A DNA stretch of 12,304 bases from contig CALZHV010000054.1 in NCBI GenBank assembly GCA_945787485.1, positions 1 to 12,304 of the forward strand, given 5' to 3'. The notes beneath the pieces are model-generated. The model was given only the letters and a program-made list of their open reading frames with translations, was not told the origin of the DNA and did no database searches. How positions within the stretch are numbered: position 1 is the first letter of the stretch; each line of letters starts with the position of its first letter. The DNA comes from an uncultured Lachnospiraceae bacterium (GTDB lineage Bacteria > Bacillota > Clostridia > Lachnospirales > Lachnospiraceae). Position numbers and translations under genes: made by a program. This document shows, in pieces, positions 1-7,538 of the stretch.

Positions 1-40
1 TTAAATAGATAATTTAAAAATTAATAATTTAATATTTAAA

Positions 41-1792
41 TTACATTCTGTCAGGTGCATCAAAACCGAGAAGATCAATTCCCTGCTTGAGAATTCTGTA
101 TGCCAGAATAATAAGAGCAAGGAAGCTTTTTTGTCTTTCTTTGTCTTCTTCTTTAATAATGTTGTTCTGATGATAGAAGCCGTTGAAGCTGTTTGCTATA
201 TCATAGAGATACTGGCAAATCTTGTGAGGTGCATTTTCGTTACATGCCTGCTCAACTAATTCTATAAGATTTGTAAGCTTAAGCTGTAAATCACGTTCAC
301 TGTCGCTTACGGCAGGTAATATTTTGTAATCGCAGCTGTCTATTGCATTATCAAGTTGGCATTTGCGAAGTATTGATTTGATACGAACCATTGTATAAAG
401 GATATAAGGTCCTGTGTTTCCCTCAAATTCACAGAATCTGTCAATGTCAAATATGTAATCCTTTGAAGCCTGATTGGATAAATCGCCATATTTAATTGCT
501 GACAAACCTACAATCTTGGCAATAGAAGCAGCCTCATCCTCTGTCATATCGTCACGGTCTTTAATTTTGTCGTAGATTGAAGCAGTGGCATCGCCGATAA
601 GCTTTTCAAGACGCATAACACCACCGTCTCTTGTTTTGAATGGTTTTCCGTCAGCACCATTCATTGTACCAAATCCTACAAAGAACAATTCCGTATCACC
701 TGATACGATTCCGGTTTTCTTTGAACATCTGAATACTTGCTTGAAATGCATTTCCTGACGTTTATCAACTACATATATAATCTGTGCAGGCTTGTAATCC
801 TGTACTCTTTGAACTATGGTTGCAAGGTCGGTTGTTGAATATAGGTAAGCTCCGTCAGATTTTACTATGATACACGGAGGTACTTCCTTCTTGTCTGTTT
901 CTTCAGCAACATCAACTACAAGAGCACCATTGCTTTCGTATGCAAAGCCCTTTTCTTTCATCATTTCAACCATATCAGGAATGTATGGCTGTGCGTCGCT
1001 TTCTCCCATCCAAAGGTCAAAGTCCACATTTAAGTTGCTGTAATTTTTCTTTAAGTCGGTAACAGAAATGTCTATTATCTTCTTCCACAAATTATAATAT
1101 TCAGGATTTTTATTCTGAAGCTTGTATGTTGCTTCGTGAGCTCTTGCGGCAAATTCTTCATCCTCCTTGGCACGTTTGCTTGCAGCAGGATAAACCTCTT
1201 CCAAGACAGAAACGGTAACACCACATTCCTCCAATGAAGCTGTTTCAAAAATATCAGGGTGCTGTTCCTTGAGAGATTCTATAATAAGTCCCATCTGATA
1301 ACCCCAGTCACCAAGATGAACATCACCAATTACGTTGTAACCTGAAAAGCGCTTTATGCGTTTTATACTTTCACCGATAATGGCAGGTCTTAAATGACCA
1401 ATGTGAAGTGGCTTTGCGACATTTGGTCCGCCGTAATCAATTACGATTGTTTTGCCTTCTCCGATATCTGTACATCCGAATTTGTCTGCATTTGCCATAT
1501 CATTTACATAGTCGGCAAGGAAAGCAGGATTAAGCTTAATATTTATGAAGCCCGGATTGACTGCTTCTATTGATGAAAAATAAGAATGCTCTTTTACTAA
1601 CGGAATTATATCGTTTGCAATCATAATAGGTGCTTTATGATATTCCTTTGCAGCTGACATGGCACCGTTACACTGGAATTCGCAAAGGTCCGGTCTGTTT
1701 GATAAAGTAACCTTTGCATATTTTTTGTCATAGCCGCAATTATCAAAGGCATCTGCTAAGATTTCTTCGATAAGATTAATTATCTTTTTCAT
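41..1792 (-). CDS. argS: Arginyl-tRNA synthetase (class I)
   Basis: Charges tRNA-Arg with arginine using ATP in the cytoplasm; essential for translation. The 583-residue protein has the usual length. An N-terminal additional domain spans about residues 1-110. The class I signature HIGH lies at residues 130-133 in a typical NVAKPLHIGHLR context. The canonical KMSK is replaced by GKPFKTRDGG at about 382-391, as in many ArgRS enzymes. The C-terminal DALR anticodon-binding domain begins near 456 (NTGPYILYTMVRI), and the protein ends in the family-typical RM. I chose the ATG at 1792 because the in-frame GTG twelve bases upstream is part of the Shine-Dalgarno sequence: on the minus strand GTGAGG sits 6 bases before the ATG. 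It diverges from the chemoreceptor gene and has its own promoter with a leader of only about 30 bases, too short for a T-box. Only 40 AT-rich bases remain downstream, with no terminator visible. Confidence 0.97.
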   Translation of the reverse strand: MKKIINLIEEILADAFDNCGYDKKYAKVTLSNRPDLCEFQCNGAMSAAKEYHKAPIMIANDIIPLVKEHSYFSSIEAVNPGFINIKLNPAFLADYVNDMANADKFGCTDIGEGKTIVIDYGGPNVAKPLHIGHLRPAIIGESIKRIKRFSGYNVIGDVHLGDWGYQMGLIIESLKEQHPDIFETASLEECGVTVSVLEEVYPAASKRAKEDEEFAARAHEATYKLQNKNPEYYNLWKKIIDISVTDLKKNYSNLNVDFDLWMGESDAQPYIPDMVEMMKEKGFAYESNGALVVDVAEETDKKEVPPCIIVKSDGAYLYSTTDLATIVQRVQDYKPAQIIYVVDKRQEMHFKQVFRCSKKTGIVSGDTELFFVGFGTMNGADGKPFKTRDGGVMRLEKLIGDATASIYDKIKDRDDMTEDEAASIAKIVGLSAIKYGDLSNQASKDYIFDIDRFCEFEGNTGPYILYTMVRIKSILRKCQLDNAIDSCDYKILPAVSDSERDLQLKLTNLIELVEQACNENAPHKICQYLYDIANSFNGFYHQNNIIKEEDKERQKSFLALIILAYRILKQGIDLLGFDAPDRM

Positions 1793-1828
1793 ATTTAACC
1801 TCACTTGTTTTATACATATAATAACGAC

Positions 1829-1857
1829 ATTATAACTATTTAACAGTGAATTATCAA
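1829..1857 (-). promoter_or_regulatory. Sigma-A promoter of argS
   Basis: Read on the minus strand, a TTGATA -35 box (1852-1857) and a perfect TATAAT -10 box (1829-1834) are 17 bases apart. Transcription would start near 1822, about 30 bases before the argS ATG. An 11-bp direct repeat, TTATCAATAAT at 1851-1861 and 1872-1882, covers the -35 box and repeats it exactly 21 bp upstream. Confidence 0.75.
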
Positions 1858-1897
1858 TAATAAGCTTTATATTATCAATAATTAATCAGGTGTAAAA

Positions 1898-1923
1898 TGT
1901 TCAATATATTGTTCAATATATTG
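1898..1923 (+). repeat. Tandem 12-bp palindromic repeats upstream of the chemoreceptor promoter
   Basis: TGTTCAATATAT occurs twice head to tail (1898-1909 and 1910-1921). Each copy contains the perfect 10-bp palindrome CAATATATTG (1902-1911 and 1914-1923). The second palindrome ends 11 bases before the -35 box at 1934. Tandem palindromes next to a promoter suggest an operator or activator site; the binding protein is unknown, and the XRE-cupin regulator at the end of the operon is a candidate. Confidence 0.5.
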
Positions 1924-1987
1924 TATTGTGAAATTGACTTGAGATTTGTAACTTGATATAATGAATAATGTATTTTGTTCACAATAC
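1923..1987. promoter_or_regulatory. Perfect 10-bp inverted repeat flanking the chemoreceptor promoter
   Basis: GTATTGTGAA at 1923-1932 is exactly complementary to TTCACAATAC at 1978-1987. The arms bracket the -35 and -10 boxes, one just upstream of the -35 and one at about +10 to +19. Their centres are 55 bp apart, about five helical turns. This geometry fits two operator half-sites or a repression loop around the promoter; that reading is an inference. Confidence 0.5.
1934..1962 (+). promoter_or_regulatory. Sigma-A promoter of the chemoreceptor operon
   Basis: TTGACT (-35, 1934-1939) and a perfect TATAAT (-10, 1957-1962) are 17 bases apart. The start would be near 1969, giving a leader of about 63 bases before the ATG at 2032. 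This is a near-consensus vegetative promoter rather than the sigma-28 type often used for chemotaxis genes. Confidence 0.85.
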
Positions 1988-2031
1988 GACAGATAACATA
2001 ATGAACAAATCAGAGAGTTGGGAGGTACAAT

Positions 2032-3963
2032 ATGAAACTAAAGACAAAAATACAACTGTCATTTTGCGTAACAATTGTTGCTTTTTTGCTTGTTATGGGT
2101 AATGTTTTGATTTTTGAAAGTGAGAAGGCATCAAACAAAATAATACAGGATAGTATGAATACATCTGCAACTCTTGCATCAAATCATATATCAAAACAGC
2201 TTGAGGATTATATGAACATTGTCACTTTAGTGGGGAAAGACGATGTCGTATCAGGAACAAAACCGGCTGAGAAAAAAGCAGAGTATCTTGATACATTTGT
2301 TGAAACATATGGATTTACAAGTGCAAATATTCTTGATAAAAACGGGATAAGTATAAATGACGGAACTGATTTTAGTGACAGAGAGTATGTACAGCTTGCA
2401 CTTGAAGGAAAAACAAATGTTTCGGACATTACATTAAGCAAATACACGGGTACATACGGTGTTAGTATTGCTGCACCAATATATGATAATAACAATTCAA
2501 TTAAAGGTGTTGTGTATTTCAGACTTGATATCAACTTCATTGAAGATATTATAGAAACAATAAAAATGAGTGATAACAGTTATGCATACCTTTTAGATGA
2601 TGAGGGAAACATAATCGTACATCCCAACCATGATTTGATTCTCGAATATAATATCAAAGATAAAGAAAATAATATTTCATCAATAGCTGATGACATTTTG
2701 TCAGGAAAATCCGGAAACGGAAGTTATTATTACGATGACAAAAAAATAACATGTGGATTTGGTCCTGTTTTAAATACAAACGGATGGAGTATAGTAATTG
2801 CGGCACCGGAATCGGATTTTTCAAGAGATATTAATATTGTGCGCAATATTTTAATTATCTTAATAATTGTTGCAATTATTTTAGCAGTTGTTATTTCAAC
2901 AATTATCGCTGCCGGTATAAGCAAACCGATAAATAAGGTCAAAGATGCTCTTTTGGAGGTCGCAGCAGGTAACCTTGACGTCAGGGTTGATACTTCAACA
3001 GGAAGTGACGAGGTTGCTGTATTGCAAAATACAACAGCATCTCTTGTAGAAACATTGTCAGGAATAATAGGACAGGCAAATAATATACTTGGAAGTATTT
3101 CAAGATATGATTTGACAATAAGAAATATGGATCAGTATCCGGGAGATTTTGACAGTCTTTCTAATTCTGTTAATTTCATTAAATCCACACTGAACCAGCT
3201 TATTGTTGAAGTGCAAAATGCGGTAGTTAGTGTAGATACAGGTTCAAGGGAATTGGCACAGGCAACATCCGCACTGTCACAAGGTACGATTGCGCAGGCG
3301 AATTCAATTCAGGTTTTGGATGAGAATCTGTGTATAATTGTTGATAAAATAAATAGTAATTTTGAAAATGAGGAAACTGTAAACAGACAGTTAGGAGAGC
3401 TTGATTCTCAAATAAATAATGCAAATAACCAGATGAAGGAGCTCTTAAATGTGGTCGGTAAAATTGAAACAATGTCATCGAGCATTAAGAAAATCGTTGC
3501 AACAATCGATGATATAGCATTCCAGACTAACATTTTATCTCTTAATGCATCTGTTGAGGCGGCAAGAGCCGGTGAGTACGGAAATGGTTTTGCTGTTGTT
3601 GCGGAAGAAGTAAGAGGACTTGCACAAAAGTGTGGAGAATCATCACGCAAGACGGAAGAGCTTATTAACGACTGCTTAAAATATATTAATGAAGCAAAGA
3701 TTTGTGCAGATTCAACATTTGGAAGCTTGTCTGATATTGTAATAAATTCTTCTGAAATTGCTCAGGCGTTTGAAACAATATCTGAGGATACGAAGGAACA
3801 GACAGAAAAAACAAAAGGTTTTCAGGTTGAGATACATAATATTTCAGATGTAATTCAGACAAATACTGCGACAGTCGAAGAAACAGCAGCGTCAACGGCA
3901 GTGCTTTCGGAACAGGCGGCAAATCTCGGTGTTATGGTCAAGAACTTCAGAGTTGTACGTTAA
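2032..3963 (+). CDS. Methyl-accepting chemotaxis protein (Cache-HAMP-MCP)
   Basis: Transmembrane chemoreceptor that senses an extracellular ligand and controls CheA via CheW. Of 643 residues, TM1 spans about 7-28, an extracellular double-Cache-like sensor about 30-268 (SDREYVQLALEGK, then IAAPIYD and IIVHP), TM2 about 272-294, and HAMP about 296-347 (SKPI start). A second HAMP-like stretch follows at about 350-390. The long signalling coiled coil has the near-invariant hairpin tip at about 492-530 (IDDIAFQTNILSLNASVEAA), followed by GFAVVAEEVR. The ligand cannot be read; I do not see the tryptophan-containing arginine motif of amino-acid-binding dCache sensors. There is no C-terminal CheR-tethering pentapeptide; it ends in FRVVR. 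The GGGAGG ribosome site lies 6-7 bases before the ATG. The XRE-cupin regulator follows 19 bp later, apparently in the same operon. Confidence is high for the family and low for the signal. Confidence 0.96.
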   Translation: MKLKTKIQLSFCVTIVAFLLVMGNVLIFESEKASNKIIQDSMNTSATLASNHISKQLEDYMNIVTLVGKDDVVSGTKPAEKKAEYLDTFVETYGFTSANILDKNGISINDGTDFSDREYVQLALEGKTNVSDITLSKYTGTYGVSIAAPIYDNNNSIKGVVYFRLDINFIEDIIETIKMSDNSYAYLLDDEGNIIVHPNHDLILEYNIKDKENNISSIADDILSGKSGNGSYYYDDKKITCGFGPVLNTNGWSIVIAAPESDFSRDINIVRNILIILIIVAIILAVVISTIIAAGISKPINKVKDALLEVAAGNLDVRVDTSTGSDEVAVLQNTTASLVETLSGIIGQANNILGSISRYDLTIRNMDQYPGDFDSLSNSVNFIKSTLNQLIVEVQNAVVSVDTGSRELAQATSALSQGTIAQANSIQVLDENLCIIVDKINSNFENEETVNRQLGELDSQINNANNQMKELLNVVGKIETMSSSIKKIVATIDDIAFQTNILSLNASVEAARAGEYGNGFAVVAEEVRGLAQKCGESSRKTEELINDCLKYINEAKICADSTFGSLSDIVINSSEIAQAFETISEDTKEQTEKTKGFQVEIHNISDVIQTNTATVEETAASTAVLSEQAANLGVMVKNFRVVR

Positions 3964-3982
3964 TACATGAAATGAGGAAATT

Positions 3983-4537
3983 ATGGATTATTTATCACAA
4001 AATGTTGCTTTTAATTTAAAACGAATACGAGCTGCTAAGGGACTTAGCCTTGATATGCTTGCTGAACAGACAGGAGTAAGCAAAAGCATGCTTTCACAAA
4101 TTGAAAATGGTTCAGCCAATCCGTCTCTTGGCGTGCTGGAGAAAATAATAGCTGGTCTAAGAATACAAATAAATGATTTGCTTGAATCTCCACCGGTAGA
4201 AAATATGATTGTGGATATAAAAGAATTAATTCCGGTCAAAGAACTTGAGGGCGGTTACAGGATATGGAACTGTCTTCCGTTTAACGACAATAATTGTCTG
4301 GAAATGTACAAGATGGACATTGAACCGGGTGGAATTTATATGAGTGGAGGCCATGGCGAGAAAACAAGAGAATATGTTATCGTTACGGCAGGTGTTGTTA
4401 CGATTGAGTGCAACGGAAAAATACAGGATGTAACAGTTGACCAGGTTTACAGATTTGATACCAATCAGTCGCATATATATAGAAATAACCGTTTTGAAAA
4501 GGTGAGTTTTGTAGTTTACATGCTAAAAAATATATAA
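3983..4537 (+). CDS. XRE-family transcriptional regulator with C-terminal cupin domain
   Basis: Probable DNA-binding regulator of 184 residues. The N-terminal helix-turn-helix (about 8-65) has the classic XRE pattern: LKRIRAAKGLS, LAEQTGVSKSMLSQIENG and NPSLGVLEKI. A linker leads to a small cupin barrel (about 105-180) with H124, E130 and a later H164 in FDTNQSHIYRN. Cupins of this group often bind a small ligand or metal that alters DNA binding; which ligand is unknown here. GAGGA at 3974-3978 is its ribosome site, 4 bases before the ATG. It lies 19 bp after the chemoreceptor stop and is followed by a strong terminator, so the two genes form one transcript. It may control its own operon through the palindromes upstream of the chemoreceptor; that link is inferred. 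Such regulators are also found with polyamine, amino-acid and sugar-acid genes, so its target cannot be named. Confidence 0.93.
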   Translation: MDYLSQNVAFNLKRIRAAKGLSLDMLAEQTGVSKSMLSQIENGSANPSLGVLEKIIAGLRIQINDLLESPPVENMIVDIKELIPVKELEGGYRIWNCLPFNDNNCLEMYKMDIEPGGIYMSGGHGEKTREYVIVTAGVVTIECNGKIQDVTVDQVYRFDTNQSHIYRNNRFEKVSFVVYMLKNI

Positions 4538-4542
4538 AAAGC

Positions 4543-4596
4543 GAATACAGCAAATAAAAAGTCGGTTTTTAACCGGCTTTTTTATTTGCTGTATTC
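4543..4596. terminator. Bidirectional intrinsic terminator
   Basis: A 23-base left arm (4543-4565) pairs with a 24-base right arm (4573-4596) across a 7-base loop. There is one bulged T and one G-U pair. The GC-rich part near the loop (GTCGG with CCGGC) is flanked by an A-run on the left and a T-run on the right, so it can stop transcripts from both sides. It lies between the convergent regulator and degV genes. Confidence 0.9.
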
Positions 4597-4610
4597 AATT
4601 CAAAATAATA

Positions 4611-5495
4611 CTAATCGACTCTTTTTTGACCCCAGAAAAATAATGCCACTGTTCCGGGACCTGTATGACTTCCTATTGTTGTACCTATGTCGAATATCGA
4701 AACCTTACCATTTAATTTAGGGAAGCTTTCTTCGATAATATCGGCAAGGGCTCTTGCATCTTCATAGCATGCAGAATGAGAAATAAAACATTTGCCGTCA
4801 TAATCCGTTCCGTTTTTGGCAAGCTCTGTCATTTTATCCGCACAGGCACGAATTGCTTTCTTTTTCGTTCGTATTTTCATTCGTGGAATCAAATGTCCGC
4901 TGTTATCTACATTGAGAAGCGGGCAAATATTAAGCATACCGCCAATGAAACCGGATGCTTTTGAAACCCTTCCACCCTTGATAAAGAATTTTAAGTCAGA
5001 AGAGAAAAACCAATGATTCAAATCAAGCTTGTTATTTTCAATCCAGTCAACTAATTGCTCTATAGGCATACCTTCGTCACGCAAATCTGCAATTTTATCC
5101 ATCAACAGTCCGAAACCTGATGAAGCAGCAAGGGAATCGATTATATAAATCTTTCTGTCAGGAAATTTTTCCGTAAGCAGTTCCTTTGCAATATTGGCAG
5201 AATTATATGAACCGGAAATACCGGAGGATAAACAAAGATGAACAATATCGTATCCTTCATCTAAAAATTTTGTGAAATATTCCTCGTATTCCTCAACATT
5301 AATCTGAGATGTCTTTGGTTCAGCACCGTTATCCAAAGCTGTGTAAAAATCTTTAAATGACATAGTCTGCCCTAAATCATCTAAGTGATCGACACCATCT
5401 AACTGATAATGAAAACAAACATAATTTATGTTTCTGCTTTCAAAATATTCTTTGGATAAATCAGCAGTTGAACAACAACTAATAATATAACTCAC
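4611..5495 (-). CDS. DegV family fatty-acid-binding protein (FakB-like)
   Basis: DegV proteins bind a fatty acid; the FakB members present it to the kinase FakA to make acyl-phosphate for phospholipid synthesis. The 294-residue length is typical. Visible family motifs are the N-terminal strand ending in STADL (9-13), PKTSQ at 60-64, SSGISGSYNSA at 90-100, GGRVSKASGFIGG in the middle and HTGPG at 277-281. The conserved Thr/Ser of KTSQ, the Ser of the SSG motif and the His of HTGPG line the ligand carboxylate in known FakB structures. The start is GTG at 5495, preceded on the minus strand by GGGAG 9 bases away. The gene is monocistronic, between the bidirectional terminator and its own promoter, divergent from galE. 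No FakA kinase gene is in the window, so the partner and substrate are not shown here. Confidence 0.93.
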   Translation of the reverse strand: MSYIISCCSTADLSKEYFESRNINYVCFHYQLDGVDHLDDLGQTMSFKDFYTALDNGAEPKTSQINVEEYEEYFTKFLDEGYDIVHLCLSSGISGSYNSANIAKELLTEKFPDRKIYIIDSLAASSGFGLLMDKIADLRDEGMPIEQLVDWIENNKLDLNHWFFSSDLKFFIKGGRVSKASGFIGGMLNICPLLNVDNSGHLIPRMKIRTKKKAIRACADKMTELAKNGTDYDGKCFISHSACYEDARALADIIEESFPKLNGKVSIFDIGTTIGSHTGPGTVALFFWGQKRVD

Positions 5496-5528
5496 TTTTG
5501 ATTTCTCCCTTCAAAAAAAGATATTTGA

Positions 5529-5557
5529 ATTGTATCATACTTATAATTATTAATCAA
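5529..5557 (-). promoter_or_regulatory. Probable sigma-A promoter of degV
   Basis: On the minus strand TTGATT (5552-5557) and TACAAT (5529-5534) are separated by 17 bases, with a TG one base before the -10 (extended -10). A second possible extended -10, TGTTATAAT, lies further upstream on the same strand (5569-5577). Confidence 0.6.
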
Positions 5558-5566
5558 TAAAACTGC

Positions 5567-5653
5567 TCATTATAACAAAATAAGCTGATTTATATTTTTA
5601 ACTATAAAATAATTATTTAAGCTATTATTTTTGAAATTGGTTTGTTATAATGA
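5567..5653. repeat. Inverted 13-bp repeats carrying extended -10 boxes
   Basis: TTTGTTATAATGA lies on the plus strand at 5641-5653 and, reverse-complemented, at 5567-5579. Each copy contains TGTTATAAT, an extended -10 element, so the pair could drive divergent transcription of galE and degV, or be a shared operator. Confidence 0.4.
5643..5651 (+). promoter_or_regulatory. Extended -10 promoter of galE
   Basis: TGTTATAAT gives a perfect TATAAT at 5646-5651 with the TGn extension. No good -35 box is present at the usual distance, which is common for extended -10 promoters. The start would be near 5658, about 28 bases before the galE ATG. Confidence 0.65.
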
Positions 5654-5685
5654 AAAATAGTGAGTAGAAAGGAGATTTGATTCAC

Positions 5686-6702
5686 ATGAAAATATTGGTA
5701 ACAGGTGGAGCCGGATATATAGGAAGTCATACATGCGTTGAGCTGTTAAATGCAGGTTATGACGTTGTTGTTATTGATAATTTATACAATTCCAGTGAAA
5801 AGTCGATTGAAAGAATAAAGTATATTACAAAAAAAGATTTGAAATTCTATAAAGCAGATATACGTGACGAAAATGGAATGATGGACATATTTGCGACAGA
5901 AAAACCTGATGCGGTTATTCATTTTGCAGGTCTTAAGGCAGTTGGTGAATCCGTTGCAAAGCCATTGGAATATTACGAGAATAATATTGCGGGTACCCTT
6001 AATTTGTGTAAAGCAATGCGGGAAAACGGATGCAAAAATATTATTTTTTCTTCGTCAGCTACAGTATATGGTGAACCGGCATTTATTCCGATTACGGAGA
6101 AGTGTCCAAAGGGTGTATGTACAAATCCTTATGGATGGACAAAACACATGCTTGAGCAGATATTAACGGATTTGCATACGGCAGATGAAGAATGGAATGT
6201 AATACTTCTCAGATACTTCAACCCTATTGGAGCGCACAAGAGCGGTCTTATTGGCGAAGATCCAAAAGGTATACCAAACAATCTTTTGCCATATGTAGCA
6301 CAGGTTGCAATCGGAAAGCTTCCTTGCGTAGGTGTTTTTGGAAATGATTATGATACACCGGATGGAACAGGAGTAAGAGATTATATCCATGTTGTCGACC
6401 TTGCCGTTGGTCATGTGAAAGCTATAGATAAGCTTGTTACAAAGCCGGGAGTAAAAGTTTACAATCTCGGAACAGGAAAAGGATACAGTGTTCTCGATGT
6501 CATCAAGGCATTCGGAAAAGCATGCGGAAAAGAAATTCCATACGAGATAAAGCCTAGAAGACCGGGGGATATAGCAACCTGTTATTCCGATGCTACACTT
6601 GCAAAGGAAGAACTTGGATGGGAAGCACAATACGGAATCGAAGAAATGTGTGCAGACTCATGGAGATGGCAAAGCCAAAATCCTGATGGATATAATTCAT
6701 AA
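5686..6702 (+). CDS. galE: UDP-glucose 4-epimerase
   Basis: Interconverts UDP-glucose and UDP-galactose with bound NAD, for galactose use (Leloir pathway) and for galactose-containing surface polysaccharides. The 338-residue length is standard for this short-chain dehydrogenase. The NAD-binding GGAGYIG glycines (G7, G10, G13) open the Rossmann fold. The catalytic residues fall exactly at the E. coli numbering: S124 in SSATVYG, Y149 and K153 in YGWTK. The substrate-binding half contains RYFNPIGAH and the later GTGKGYSVLD and RPGD motifs. I chose the ATG at 5686 over the in-frame TTG at 5677: AAAGGAG (5668-5674) lies 11 bases before the ATG but would almost touch the TTG. It diverges from degV and has no galactose genes beside it. 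No terminator is visible after the stop, so some readthrough into the purine genes is possible. Confidence 0.97.
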   Translation: MKILVTGGAGYIGSHTCVELLNAGYDVVVIDNLYNSSEKSIERIKYITKKDLKFYKADIRDENGMMDIFATEKPDAVIHFAGLKAVGESVAKPLEYYENNIAGTLNLCKAMRENGCKNIIFSSSATVYGEPAFIPITEKCPKGVCTNPYGWTKHMLEQILTDLHTADEEWNVILLRYFNPIGAHKSGLIGEDPKGIPNNLLPYVAQVAIGKLPCVGVFGNDYDTPDGTGVRDYIHVVDLAVGHVKAIDKLVTKPGVKVYNLGTGKGYSVLDVIKAFGKACGKEIPYEIKPRRPGDIATCYSDATLAKEELGWEAQYGIEEMCADSWRWQSQNPDGYNS

Positions 6703-6716
6703 AGCGTGTATATTAT

Positions 6717-6744
6717 TTGAGAATAGTAAATTTGTTATGATAAT
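6717..6744 (+). promoter_or_regulatory. Candidate promoter of the purine gene pair
   Basis: TTGAGA (6717-6722) with GATAAT (6739-6744) at 16-base spacing, or alternatively the extended -10 TGTTATGAT at 6733-6741. The stretch TTTGTTATGATAA strongly resembles the galE and degV extended -10 repeats. The 89-bp spacer after galE contains no purine riboswitch-like structure that I could find. Confidence 0.45.
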
Positions 6745-6791
6745 ATTTAGAAAATAAATAAACAAATAATAAGAAAGGTATACAGATAAAA

Positions 6792-7505
6792 ATGGTAAAG
6801 AAAACAATCAAAGAAGAATTAAGCAGCACAACTTATCCGGGAAGAGGTATTATCATCGGAAAGACACCTGATGGAACAAAGGCAGCAATTGCATATTTTA
6901 TCATGGGAAGAAGTGAAAACAGCCGTAACAGAGTTTTTGTAACAGAAGGAGAAGGAATCAGAACAGAGGCATTTGACCCATCTAAGCTTGAAGATCCAAG
7001 TCTTATAATTTATGCACCTGTAAGAGTTCTCGGCAACAAGACTATCGTTACAAACGGTGACCAGACAGATACAATTTATGAGCTTATGGATAAGCAGAAT
7101 ACATTTGAACAGTCTTTAAGAACAAGAGAGTTTGAGCCTGATGCGCCAAATTATACTCCAAGAATTTCAGGTATTCTTCATATAGAAGACGGTGATTACA
7201 ATTTTGCTATGTCAATCTTAAAGAGTGATGACGGAAATCCTGAGTCATGCAACAGATTTACATTTGCTTACTCAAATCCGCAACCGGGAGTAGGAAGATT
7301 TATTCATACATACATGGGTGACGGAAATCCGCTTCCAAGCTTTGAGGGAGAGCCTGTATTACTTGAGCTTCCAAACGATATGGACGAATTTGCCGATACT
7401 GTATGGAATAGCTTAAATGAGGAGAACAAGGTATCACTTTTCGTAAGATATATTGATATCGCTACAGGAAAATACGAGACAAAGATTATCAATAAGAATA
7501 AATAA
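6792..7505 (+). CDS. IMP cyclohydrolase (PurO-type, stand-alone)
   Basis: Closes the ring of FAICAR to give IMP, the last step of de novo purine synthesis, in the cytoplasm. The 237-residue protein resembles the IMP_cyclohyd family (the archaeal PurO fold) found as a separate gene in many Clostridia, not the MGS-like cyclohydrolase domain of bifunctional PurH. Recognisable stretches are the N-terminal YPGRGIIIGKTPDG, the core MGRSENSRNRVF, YAPVRVLG, TNGDQTDTIY, then PNYTPRISG and the late TYMGDGNPLPSFEGEP. GAAAGG at 6773-6778 is the only ribosome site, 13 bases before the ATG, which is rather far. The AICAR transformylase gene, which makes its substrate, follows 33 bp later, so the two enzymes replace one bifunctional PurH. 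The family call is from recalled sequence pattern, supported strongly by this neighbour. Confidence 0.9.
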   Translation: MVKKTIKEELSSTTYPGRGIIIGKTPDGTKAAIAYFIMGRSENSRNRVFVTEGEGIRTEAFDPSKLEDPSLIIYAPVRVLGNKTIVTNGDQTDTIYELMDKQNTFEQSLRTREFEPDAPNYTPRISGILHIEDGDYNFAMSILKSDDGNPESCNRFTFAYSNPQPGVGRFIHTYMGDGNPLPSFEGEPVLLELPNDMDEFADTVWNSLNEENKVSLFVRYIDIATGKYETKIINKNK

Positions 7506-7524
7506 TTATCCAATGATATGGTTC

Positions 7525-7534
7525 AGGAGGAGAG
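7525..7534 (+). promoter_or_regulatory. Ribosome binding site deciding the AICAR transformylase start
   Basis: AGGAGG at 7525-7530, extended by AGAG, sits 8 bases before the ATG at 7539. An in-frame ATG at 7518 lies upstream of this site and would place the Shine-Dalgarno sequence inside the coding region, so 7539 is the better start. Confidence 0.85.
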
Positions 7535-7538
7535 AAAA

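Noticed and set aside
1..40. AT-only hairpins downstream of argS
   Set aside because: Pure A/T sequence forms such pairings by chance; there is no GC stem and no clear U-run structure to call a terminator.
1793..1804. In-frame GTG start for argS four codons upstream of the ATG
   Set aside because: The GTG is the first part of the GTGAGG Shine-Dalgarno sequence for the ATG at 1792, and no ribosome site precedes it.
5677..5685. TTG start for galE
   Set aside because: It lies only 2 bases after the AAAGGAG ribosome site, while the ATG at 5686 is properly spaced and gives the standard GalE N-terminus and E. coli-like numbering of catalytic residues.
6703..6791. Purine riboswitch before the IMP cyclohydrolase gene
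   Set aside because: The 89-bp spacer is too short and AT-rich, and lacks the paired P2/P3 stems and conserved loops of a purine aptamer.
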